The notes beneath the pieces were generated by a model. The model was not told where the DNA came from. It saw only the letters and a list, made by a program, of their open reading frames with translations, and searched no databases. A DNA stretch of 7,550 bases from Patescibacteria group bacterium (GTDB lineage Bacteria > Patescibacteriota > Minisyncoccia > Portnoybacterales > UBA2143): the NCBI GenBank assembly GCA_018819085.1, contig JAHJQT010000016.1:1-7550 (forward strand). The letters are read 5' to 3'. Positions 1 through 5,329 of this stretch are shown one piece after another. Made by a program: the position numbers and the translations under genes. Every line of letters starts with the position of its first letter. Position 1 is the stretch's first letter.

Positions 1-2
1 AG

Positions 3-560
3 ATTTATATTTATTTTGTGTATACAAGGAAAGAAATGGATAAACATTGGGGAAGAAAAAGCAAAATTACAGCAATGGTTGATAATAAAAATCCATATCT
101 TATTTATATTTTCAGTCCATTAGTTTTTAAAAAACTTACAACACATAAAAAATATGAAATTTTACCAACTATTATTCACGAAACTGCTCATACATTTGTA
201 ACGCAAATTAATAAACGATGTTTTGCATGGGCAAATGAAGGGGTTTGTCAGTATGTAGAAGGTAAAAATATCCATAATAATATAGTAAAGAAAGAAAATT
301 GGGGATGGTTTAAAAAAAATAAAATACTTATTGATCCTGTAATATCATGGCGTATTATAATGGAACATGAAGGATATAAAACAGCCTATTTAATAGTAAA
401 ATATATTATTAAATTGTGTGGCAAACAGGCGATAATAGATATATTAAGTATTAGGCGAACAAATCATGATAAGCAGATTAAGCAAAAGATTAGTAAAATT
501 CTTAAAAGTGATATAGATATATTTTTAAAAATATTTAAAAAGAAATTAAAACTTGTTTGA
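3..560 (+). CDS. Gluzincin-like zinc metallopeptidase, 5' end outside the window
   Basis: The reading frame is open to the left edge, so the true start is probably upstream; an internal GTG at 18 is the first start-like codon inside the window. Numbering from that GTG, an HETAH zinc-binding motif lies at residues 54-58 inside a helix-like stretch, followed by WANEG at 71-75. In peptidases of the gluzincin / MA-like type, the two His of HExxH and the Glu of a downstream NEG bind zinc, and the Glu of HExxH is catalytic; all are present (H54, E55, H58, E74). The C-terminal half is lysine- and isoleucine-rich and helical, with no clear membrane segment. A signal peptide or anchor cannot be judged because the N-terminus is missing. 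Substrate is unknown. The NUDIX gene follows after 15 nt. Peptidase fold is fairly sure; exact family is not. Confidence 0.68.
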   Translation: MYIYFVYTRKEMDKHWGRKSKITAMVDNKNPYLIYIFSPLVFKKLTTHKKYEILPTIIHETAHTFVTQINKRCFAWANEGVCQYVEGKNIHNNIVKKENWGWFKKNKILIDPVISWRIIMEHEGYKTAYLIVKYIIKLCGKQAIIDILSIRRTNHDKQIKQKISKILKSDIDIFLKIFKKKLKLV

Positions 561-561
561 A

Positions 562-567
562 TATAAT
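562..567 (+). promoter_or_regulatory. Candidate -10 box for the NUDIX gene (leaderless)
   Basis: A perfect TATAAT ends 8 nt before the ATG at 576, so transcription would begin at or next to the start codon. No convincing -35 and no Shine-Dalgarno is visible. In such AT-rich DNA the match could be chance. The same arrangement recurs before the starts at 4170 and 5330. Confidence 0.35.
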
Positions 568-575
568 TTTTAAAT

Positions 576-992
576 ATGTTTCAAAAAACAGAACAATATC
601 CCAAGTTAAGTGTTAAGGCAATTTTTCGCTTTAAAGATAAAGTCCTATATTACAAAACAATTAAAGGTATTAGAGATGTACCGGGTGGTCATATAGAATT
701 TGGTGAAAGTATTTTAGATACTTTAAAAAGAGAATTAAATGAAGAGATTGGTTTTAATCTTAATTTTGAACCAGAGCTTATCTATAATTGGTCATATATT
801 AAAAAAGAAAAATTAATTCACCGTGTTTATTTTGTCTATTTAATTGATTTATCCAAACAGCTAGAATTTAAATCAAAAGAATATCCTAATGAGATTGAAT
901 TTATCTGGTTAAATAAAAATAAAATAAAAGAACAGAATTTTCTGTCGGATTTTGAAAAATCTTTATTAATAGCAGCAAAACATAAAAGATAG
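576..992 (+). CDS. NUDIX hydrolase
   Basis: The 138-residue protein is the size of a single-domain NUDIX enzyme. Residues 38-60 match the Nudix box (GX5EX7REUXEEXGU) at every fixed position: G38, E44, R52, E53, E56, E57, G59 and F60 in the U position. The glutamates of this box bind Mg2+ or Mn2+ and drive hydrolysis of a nucleoside diphosphate linked to another moiety. The preceding PGG (residues 36-38) and an aromatic-rich C-terminal half are usual for the fold. Substrate cannot be read from sequence; MutT-like (8-oxo-dGTP), ADP-ribose and other nucleotide roles all remain possible. The ATG at 576 begins just after the peptidase stop, without a Shine-Dalgarno, and a terminator follows the stop. 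Fold assignment is nearly certain, substrate unknown. Confidence 0.93.
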   Translation: MFQKTEQYPKLSVKAIFRFKDKVLYYKTIKGIRDVPGGHIEFGESILDTLKRELNEEIGFNLNFEPELIYNWSYIKKEKLIHRVYFVYLIDLSKQLEFKSKEYPNEIEFIWLNKNKIKEQNFLSDFEKSLLIAAKHKR

Positions 993-1014
993 AGTATTAA
1001 ATATTTTACAAACT

Positions 1015-1036
1015 ATCGCCAGATTGGCGATTTTTT
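1015..1036 (+). terminator. Rho-independent terminator after the NUDIX gene
   Basis: A 7-bp stem (ATCGCCA at 1015-1021, TGGCGAT at 1025-1031) closes a GAT loop and runs into six T (1031-1036). It lies 22 nt after the NUDIX stop and separates that gene from the dehydrogenase gene. Confidence 0.82.
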
Positions 1037-1044
1037 GGTAGAAT
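1036..1044 (+). promoter_or_regulatory. Possible extended -10 promoter for the dehydrogenase gene
   Basis: TGGTAGAAT reads as an extended -10 (TGn followed by TAGAAT, one mismatch to TATAAT), directly after the upstream terminator. It would give a purine-rich leader of roughly 35 nt before the ATG at 1085. No -35 is evident, so this is a weak call based on position and motif. Confidence 0.28.
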
Positions 1045-1084
1045 AAAAATAAAAGAAAATAAATAAGTAAAAAATAAAAAAATT

Positions 1085-2044
1085 ATGGCAAAAATATTTG
1101 TTACACGAGAAATTCCGGAAATCGGAATAAATCTATTAAAAGAAAAAGGTCATGAAGTTTCTATTGGTCCAGAGGGAAGCATATCAAAAGAAGAATTATT
1201 AGAAGGAGTTAAAGGAGTTGATGCAATCCTTTCTGTTTTAACAGAAGAAATTAATGGAGAAGTTATGGATGTGGCTGGAAAGCAATTAAAGATTATTGCG
1301 AACTATGCTGTTGGCTATAATAATATTAATGTAGCTGAAGCAAAAGAAAGAAATATTATAGTAACTAATACACCAGGCGTATTAACCGATACGGTAGCAG
1401 ATCATGCAGTAGCGATGATTTTTGCAATAGCCAGAAGAATTCCAGAAGCGGATAAATATATGCGTGCTGGAAAATTTAAAGCTTGGGGTCCTAAATTATT
1501 TTTAGGTGGAGAAATAGTAAATAAAACATTAGGGATTATTGGTTTAGGTAGAATTGGTTCAGCAGTTGCTTTAAGAATGTCTAAGGGATTTAATATGAAA
1601 GTTGTTTATTATGACATGAATCGTAATCAAGAATTAGAAAAAGAACATAATTTTGAGTATCGTGAATTAAATGATTTATTAAAAGAAGCTGATTATATAA
1701 GTTTGCATACTGCTTTAACAGAAGATACTAAACATTTGATTAATAAAGAACGATTAGCTTTGCTCAAACCTAATGCTAGATTAATTAATACTTCACGTGG
1801 CCCTATAATAGATGAAGCGGCTTTAATTGAAGTTTTAAAAGAAAAGAAGATTGCTGGAGCGGCCTTAGATGTGTTTGAAAAGGAGCCAGAGATAATGCCA
1901 GGATTAGCTGATCTTAATAATGTTGTTTTAACGCCTCATATTGCTTCAGGCACTAAAGAAACTAGAGATAAGATGTCTGAAATGGCAGCTAATAATATTA
2001 TTGCTGTTCTTGATGGGAAAGAAGCACTTAATCCAGTAGAGTAA
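1085..2044 (+). CDS. D-isomer-specific 2-hydroxyacid dehydrogenase (glyoxylate/hydroxypyruvate reductase type)
   Basis: At 319 residues this is full length for the family. It should interconvert a 2-oxoacid and a D-2-hydroxyacid with NAD(P)H in the cytoplasm. The N-terminal substrate-binding lobe includes NYAVGYNNI (residues 73-81). The Rossmann lobe has the GxGxxG motif at G153, G155 and G158. Asp177 ends the second strand (VVYYD), a position that usually favours NAD over NADP. The catalytic triad is present: R238 in NTSRGP, E267 in DVFEKEP, H285 in TPHIASGT. The C-terminal helix returns to the substrate lobe. The closest named type is glyoxylate/hydroxypyruvate reductase, but lactate, glycerate or phosphoglycerate activity cannot be excluded. 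There is no extra C-terminal ACT domain as in long PGDH forms. The start at 1085 has an A-rich leader and no Shine-Dalgarno. It lies between a terminator and the GC-rich repeat block, so it may be monocistronic. Confidence 0.93.
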   Translation: MAKIFVTREIPEIGINLLKEKGHEVSIGPEGSISKEELLEGVKGVDAILSVLTEEINGEVMDVAGKQLKIIANYAVGYNNINVAEAKERNIIVTNTPGVLTDTVADHAVAMIFAIARRIPEADKYMRAGKFKAWGPKLFLGGEIVNKTLGIIGLGRIGSAVALRMSKGFNMKVVYYDMNRNQELEKEHNFEYRELNDLLKEADYISLHTALTEDTKHLINKERLALLKPNARLINTSRGPIIDEAALIEVLKEKKIAGAALDVFEKEPEIMPGLADLNNVVLTPHIASGTKETRDKMSEMAANNIIAVLDGKEALNPVE

Positions 2045-2059
2045 GATATGGGTGAATAA

Positions 2060-2132
2060 CAGGCCGTCGCCTTGAGAGCTACATCCCTTACGCTCGGAGG
2101 GCGGAAGGGTGTACTCGTCAAGGCACGGCCTG
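2060..2132 (+). repeat. Palindromic repeat, unit A of an inverted pair
   Basis: The arms 2060-2075 and 2118-2132 pair over 15 bp with one bulged C; the core is AGGCCGT(C)GCCTT against AAGGCACGGCCT. The block 2061-2220 is about 58% G+C by hand count, far above its surroundings. The right arm with flank (2114-2131) matches 7228-7245 at 17 of 18 positions. The interior carries AGAGCTACATCC (2075-2086), found inverted in unit B. It looks like a REP- or MITE-type interspersed element; no ORF inside is credible. It could also serve as a structured 3' end for the dehydrogenase mRNA. Confidence 0.75.
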
Positions 2133-2155
2133 GAATGCCTTTAAGAAATCTGACC

Positions 2156-2216
2156 AGGCACGGCCTTATTCGCACAACCTTGCTTCGCAAGGATGTAGCT
2201 CTGTAAGGCCACGCCT
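2156..2216 (-). repeat. Palindromic repeat, unit B, opposite in orientation to unit A
   Basis: The arms 2156-2168 and 2204-2216 are inverted repeats matching at 11 of 13 positions, around a tight inner hairpin CCTTGC-TTC-GCAAGG (2178-2192). Read on the minus strand, the order is arm, AGAGCTACATCC (2202-2191), hairpin, arm. This parallels unit A on the plus strand, so A and B are diverged copies of one element facing each other. Strand is given relative to unit A. Confidence 0.72.
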
Positions 2217-2264
2217 GCCCATCTTTCTAAGGCATGATTTATTATTTATAGTTTATTTAGATTT

Positions 2265-2879
2265 ATGGGTTTTTCTTATTTAGAAAAAAAAGCATTTAAA
2301 AATGGATTTAAAATTATAGCTGGAGCTGATGAAGCTGGTCGTGGTAGTTTAGCTGGTCCAGTTGCTGCAGCTATAGTCATAGCTAAACCCAATAAGCATT
2401 TTCCTTTAATAAAACAAGTAAAAGATTCAAAACAGCTTTCAACTAAACAAAGAGAATTAATTTTTGAAAAAATTAAACAAGAACCAAGTATAGAATGGAA
2501 AGTTAGTTTTGTTGGACCTAGTGTCATTGATAAAATTAATATTTTACAAGCAACAAAATTGGCTTGGAAAAATTGTTTAAAAAAACTTGATTCTCAGCCA
2601 GATTTTTTATTTATAGATGGTAATCAGGGGATTAAGAAATTAAATATAGAACAGCAAACAATTATTAAAGGAGATCAGAAGATTTTTCTTGTGTCTCTTG
2701 CTTCTATTATTGCTAAGGTAAGTCGGGATAAATTAATGGAACGTCTTGACTTAAAATATCCAGAGTATAATTTTAAACAACATAAAGGATATGGGACAAA
2801 GCTTCATTTGAAAAATTTAAAAAAATTCGGTCCTTGCACAATTCATAGGAAAAGCTTTAGGCCAATTTGTAAAATATGA
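2265..2879 (+). CDS. rnhB: Ribonuclease HII
   Basis: This 204-residue protein is normal length for RNase HII, which cuts the RNA strand of RNA-DNA hybrids and starts removal of single ribonucleotides from DNA, using Mn2+ or Mg2+. The signature GADEAGRGSLAGPV begins at residue 20 and holds the first two acidic ligands, D22 and E23. The other two carboxylates are D118 (IDGN) and D137 (KGD). Family motifs DSKQL (54-58), SLASIIAKVSRD (144-155) and HKGYGT (173-178) are all present. There is no N-terminal extension of the RNase HIII type. No Shine-Dalgarno precedes the ATG at 2265. The stop overlaps the next start by four bases (ATGA), so the two genes are probably co-transcribed and translationally coupled, although their functions are unrelated. 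Assignment is secure. Confidence 0.97.
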   Translation: MGFSYLEKKAFKNGFKIIAGADEAGRGSLAGPVAAAIVIAKPNKHFPLIKQVKDSKQLSTKQRELIFEKIKQEPSIEWKVSFVGPSVIDKINILQATKLAWKNCLKKLDSQPDFLFIDGNQGIKKLNIEQQTIIKGDQKIFLVSLASIIAKVSRDKLMERLDLKYPEYNFKQHKGYGTKLHLKNLKKFGPCTIHRKSFRPICKI

Positions 2880-4162
2880 TTTTAATAAAAAATATTACAA
2901 TTATTACTCAGAATAAAAAAAGAGAAATTATTAAAAATGGCGCCTTAGTTATTGAAAATAATATTATTAAAGCAATTGGGGAAAATAGTGAAATAGAAAA
3001 AAAGTATAAAAATGCTGAGAAAATAATTGATGGTCATGGAAAAGTTGCTCTACCTGGATTGATTAATACTCATGGTCATTTAGCTATGTCTCTATTGCGA
3101 GGATATGCTGATGATATGAATTTAGAGGAATGGTGGATGAAACATATTTATCCTATAGAATCTAAATTTGGACGAAAAGAAGTTTATTGGGGTTCTTTAT
3201 TAGCTATGATAGAAATGATTAAATCAGGTACAACTTATTTTGCTGATTTCTATTATTACGAAAATGAAGTTGCTAAAGCAGCTCAAGAAATAGGGATGAA
3301 GGGAATTTTAGGATGTGCAATTTTAGATGTTCCTACTTTCTATTATAAAACATCAGATTCTGCTTTTAAAAAAACAGAATTATTAATTAAAAAATTTAAT
3401 AATAATCCTTTAGTTAAAATTGCATTAGCTCCGCATATGTTTCAAACAACTTCAATTGAAACGTATAAGAAAGCTAAAAAGATGGCTCGGGATAATAATT
3501 TACTTTTATTCACTCATGCAGCTGAAACAAAACAAGAAGTTGATTTTTCTTTAAAAAACTATAAACAAAGGGTGATCGAAGCTTTAATTAAAAATGATAT
3601 TTTAGATGAAAAGACAATTCTAGCTCATTGTTGTTGGCTTAATAAAAAAGAAATAAAGATGTTAGCAAAATCAAATGCCTCTGTTGCTCATTGTCCTGTT
3701 TCAAATATGAAGCTTGCTTCTGGTATTATGCCTTTACAAGAAATGCTAGAATCGGGAGTTAATATTAGTTTAGGTACAGATGGAGTTTGTTCTAATAATA
3801 ATTTAGATATGCTTGAAGAAATGAAGATAACTGCTCTATTGCATAAAATTAATAAATTAGATCCAAATATAGCTAGTGCTCAAACAGTTTTAGATATGGC
3901 TACTATTAATGGGGCCAAAGCATTAGGTCTTGAGAAAGAAATTGGTTCTTTAGAAAAAGGTAAAAAGGCTGATATTGTTTTTCTTGATTTTGAAAAATCT
4001 CATTTAATTCCAAAACATAATTTAATTTCACATTTAGTTTATTCAGCCAATGGAAGCGATGTTGACACAGTATTTATTAATGGTAAGATGATAATGAAAG
4101 ATAGAAAAATTAGAAAAATTAATGAAAAAGAAGTTTTTGATAAAGTAAAGAAAATAATATAA
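2876..4162 (+). CDS. mtaD: Amidohydrolase, MTA/SAH deaminase type
   Basis: The 428-residue protein is full length for the cytoplasmic deaminases that convert S-adenosylhomocysteine or 5'-methylthioadenosine to the inosyl forms plus ammonia, part of methyl-cycle and purine salvage. Metal and catalytic residues of the amidohydrolase barrel are present: H66 and H68 in LINTHGH, H187 in APHMF, H214 and E217 in FTHAAET, H251 in LAHCCWL, H272 in AHCPVSN, and D302 in SLGTDG. The small beta-sandwich domain is built from both ends (residues 1-60 and about 355-428), including the family ending GSDVDTVFINGK (393-404). Start ATG overlaps the rnhB stop by 4 nt and has no Shine-Dalgarno. Related deaminases acting on other purines or on atrazine-like compounds share most motifs, so substrate is inferred. 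No methyl-cycle partner gene is in the window. Confidence 0.88.
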   Translation: MILIKNITIITQNKKREIIKNGALVIENNIIKAIGENSEIEKKYKNAEKIIDGHGKVALPGLINTHGHLAMSLLRGYADDMNLEEWWMKHIYPIESKFGRKEVYWGSLLAMIEMIKSGTTYFADFYYYENEVAKAAQEIGMKGILGCAILDVPTFYYKTSDSAFKKTELLIKKFNNNPLVKIALAPHMFQTTSIETYKKAKKMARDNNLLLFTHAAETKQEVDFSLKNYKQRVIEALIKNDILDEKTILAHCCWLNKKEIKMLAKSNASVAHCPVSNMKLASGIMPLQEMLESGVNISLGTDGVCSNNNLDMLEEMKITALLHKINKLDPNIASAQTVLDMATINGAKALGLEKEIGSLEKGKKADIVFLDFEKSHLIPKHNLISHLVYSANGSDVDTVFINGKMIMKDRKIRKINEKEVFDKVKKII

Positions 4163-4163
4163 T
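4137..4163 (+). promoter_or_regulatory. Candidate promoter for the DsbA-like gene, leaderless
   Basis: TTGATA (4137-4142, one mismatch to TTGACA) and a perfect TATAAT (4158-4163) are separated by a 15-nt spacer, slightly short. The -10 overlaps the stop codon of the amidohydrolase gene and ends 6 nt before the ATG at 4170, so the transcript would begin about at the start codon. No Shine-Dalgarno is present. Read-through from upstream remains possible because no terminator separates the genes. Confidence 0.42.
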
Positions 4164-4169
4164 AAAAAT

Positions 4170-4811
4170 ATGCAAAATAAAAAAACAGTTGTTTTGGGAT
4201 TAATAGCAGTTTTACTCTTAACTGGAGTGGTTTGGTATGCTAGTAAAAACAAAAGTGAAATAACTAGTCAAACAGCTTCTATTTTAGGAATTAAAAACGC
4301 TCAAGAAGTAACAGAATTAGATGGAGATTTTATTATTGGAGATCCAAATGCTCCAGTAACTATGATAGAATATTCAAGTCATCTTTGTGGAGCTTGTTCT
4401 AATTTTCACGAGATAACCTTTCCTTTAATTATTGAAAATTATGTTAAGACCGGGAAAGTTAAAATTGTTACTCGTCTTGTTTCTCATCCAGCATTAAGTA
4501 ATGCTGTTCTTTGTGGACAAGATCAAGATAGTTTTTTTGAAGCAAATGAATATATTTTTAAAAACATTGAATCAATTAAAACAGTTGATGATATTATAGG
4601 GATAGCTGGTAAACTAGGATTAAATCAAGAATCTTTTAATGAATGTTTTGAGTCAGAGAAATATAAGGATCAGATTATGAAATGGTTTGAGCAAGGAGAG
4701 GAAGATGGAGCTGAGAGTACCCCTACTTTTTTAATTAATGGAGAAGTTGTTGTTGGCAGTCAACCGTATGCTATTTTTGAAAATATGATTGAAAATCAAT
4801 TGAATAATTAA
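4170..4811 (+). CDS. Membrane-anchored DsbA-like thiol-disulfide oxidoreductase
   Basis: The 213-residue protein starts with a short basic stretch (NKK) and one hydrophobic segment at about residues 6-23, with no lipobox, so it is likely an uncleaved anchor with the catalytic domain outside the cytoplasm. The thioredoxin-fold domain (about 54-213) opens with GDPNAPVTMIEYSS. It carries the active site CGAC (C73, C76) and the cis-proline motif STPT (P185), separated by a helical insertion as in DsbA. Two further cysteines, C115 and C159, sit where many DsbA relatives of Gram-positive and CPR bacteria have a second pair. The likely role is forming or rearranging disulfides in surface proteins. 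No DsbB or VKOR partner is in the window, so how it is reoxidised is unknown. It lies 7 nt after the amidohydrolase stop but is functionally unrelated. Confidence 0.9.
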   Translation: MQNKKTVVLGLIAVLLLTGVVWYASKNKSEITSQTASILGIKNAQEVTELDGDFIIGDPNAPVTMIEYSSHLCGACSNFHEITFPLIIENYVKTGKVKIVTRLVSHPALSNAVLCGQDQDSFFEANEYIFKNIESIKTVDDIIGIAGKLGLNQESFNECFESEKYKDQIMKWFEQGEEDGAESTPTFLINGEVVVGSQPYAIFENMIENQLNN

Positions 4812-4831
4812 TGTTTTTTGACAATCAAATA

Positions 4832-4840
4832 AAAGGAGGT
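4832..4840 (+). promoter_or_regulatory. Perfect Shine-Dalgarno deciding the start at 4848
   Basis: AAAGGAGGT is a full anti-16S match with a 7-nt spacer to the ATG at 4848. The GTG at 4839 overlaps the Shine-Dalgarno itself and the ATG at 4854 is too far away, so 4848 is the start. No other gene start in the window has such a site. Confidence 0.88.
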
Positions 4841-4847
4841 GTTTTTG

Positions 4848-5258
4848 ATGAGAATGAGTTTAGAAAATGAAATTCGTAACATTGCGGAAGAAATGATAGA
4901 AAAACTTTCACAAGTGACACTTTTTGAAAAATCCTCAAAAGAAAGATTTCAAGATATCCTTCAAGAATCAAAAAAAGCTGGTGAAATAATTGATTTTTTA
5001 CCAATGAAGCAAGGAAGATATGGAGATTTCTTGTTTACAATAATCAAAGACAATGTATATAATGTATCTGGGATAGGCGTGGTAAAGTCAAAAAAAGAAG
5101 CTAAAAATTATAAAAAGAAACAGGAGAAATTAAGATTGGAAATTAGCGAATATAGGAAATTTATAACCAGGATAGTAATTATTGCCAGTCCAGAAATATC
5201 AGACATTGACATAAAATGGCAATGGTCAAAAGCCATTAAACAATATCAGGAATCCTGA
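4848..5258 (+). CDS. Small hypothetical protein with strong Shine-Dalgarno
   Basis: I do not recognise this 136-residue protein. It is soluble, highly charged and cysteine-free. The pattern suggests amphipathic helices at 4-48, a strand-rich part around 57-80 (RYGDFLFTII, then VSGIGVVK), a very basic helix at 81-105, a hydrophobic strand ITRIVIIASPE (106-116), and a C-terminal tail with two Trp (KWQWSK). No signal peptide or membrane segment is visible. The start at 4848 is set by a perfect Shine-Dalgarno, unlike every neighbour. The stop codon lies within the left arm of a strong terminator. It begins 36 nt after the DsbA-like gene and may share its transcript. The distinct translation signal and self-contained terminator hint at acquisition from elsewhere. 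Function unknown; the existence of the gene is well supported. Confidence 0.82.
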   Translation: MRMSLENEIRNIAEEMIEKLSQVTLFEKSSKERFQDILQESKKAGEIIDFLPMKQGRYGDFLFTIIKDNVYNVSGIGVVKSKKEAKNYKKKQEKLRLEISEYRKFITRIVIIASPEISDIDIKWQWSKAIKQYQES

Positions 5259-5300
5259 TTCTGTGATTAAGCTCACATAAATAGAATCAGGATTTTTTAT
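5251..5300 (+). terminator. Strong rho-independent terminator overlapping a stop codon
   Basis: Arms AATCCTGATTCT (5251-5262) and AGAATCAGGATT (5283-5294) pair perfectly over 12 bp, with an inner GTGA/TCAC stem (5263-5266 with 5273-5276) in the loop, followed by long T tracts from 5293. The TGA stop of the preceding gene (5256-5258) is inside the left arm. It isolates the upstream genes from the hydrogenase operon. The minus strand has no matching T tract, so it acts in one direction. Confidence 0.93.
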
Positions 5301-5313
5301 TTTTTATTTTTTA

Positions 5314-5322
5314 TGTTATTAT
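5314..5322 (+). promoter_or_regulatory. Candidate extended -10 for the hydB operon, leaderless
   Basis: TGTTATTAT fits an extended -10 (TGn plus TATTAT, one mismatch) that ends 7 nt before the ATG at 5330, directly after the terminator T tracts. No -35 and no Shine-Dalgarno is seen. A promoter is expected here because the preceding terminator is strong, which raises confidence a little. Confidence 0.4.
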
Positions 5323-5329
5323 TATTTCA

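Noticed and set aside
1936..2190. Minus-strand ORF of 84 codons across the end of the dehydrogenase gene and the repeat block
   Set aside because: It lies antisense to well-supported coding sequence and reads through the palindromic repeats; no domain or start signal.
2060..2217. A tRNA, tmRNA or other known structured RNA in the GC-rich block
   Set aside because: No cloverleaf or tmRNA features could be traced, and the same arms recur at 7163-7245, which fits an interspersed repeat better.
2276..2527. Minus-strand ORF inside rnhB
   Set aside because: Complement of a conserved gene; composition mirrors the sense codons.
4043..4252. Minus-strand ORF across the amidohydrolase / DsbA-like junction
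   Set aside because: Antisense to two solid genes, low complexity (Phe/Leu/Ile-rich), no start signal.
4818..4823. TTGACA as a -35 box for the small unknown gene
   Set aside because: A -10 at the right spacing would fall at about 4841, downstream of the Shine-Dalgarno, so transcripts would miss the start; no TATAAT-like hexamer is there.
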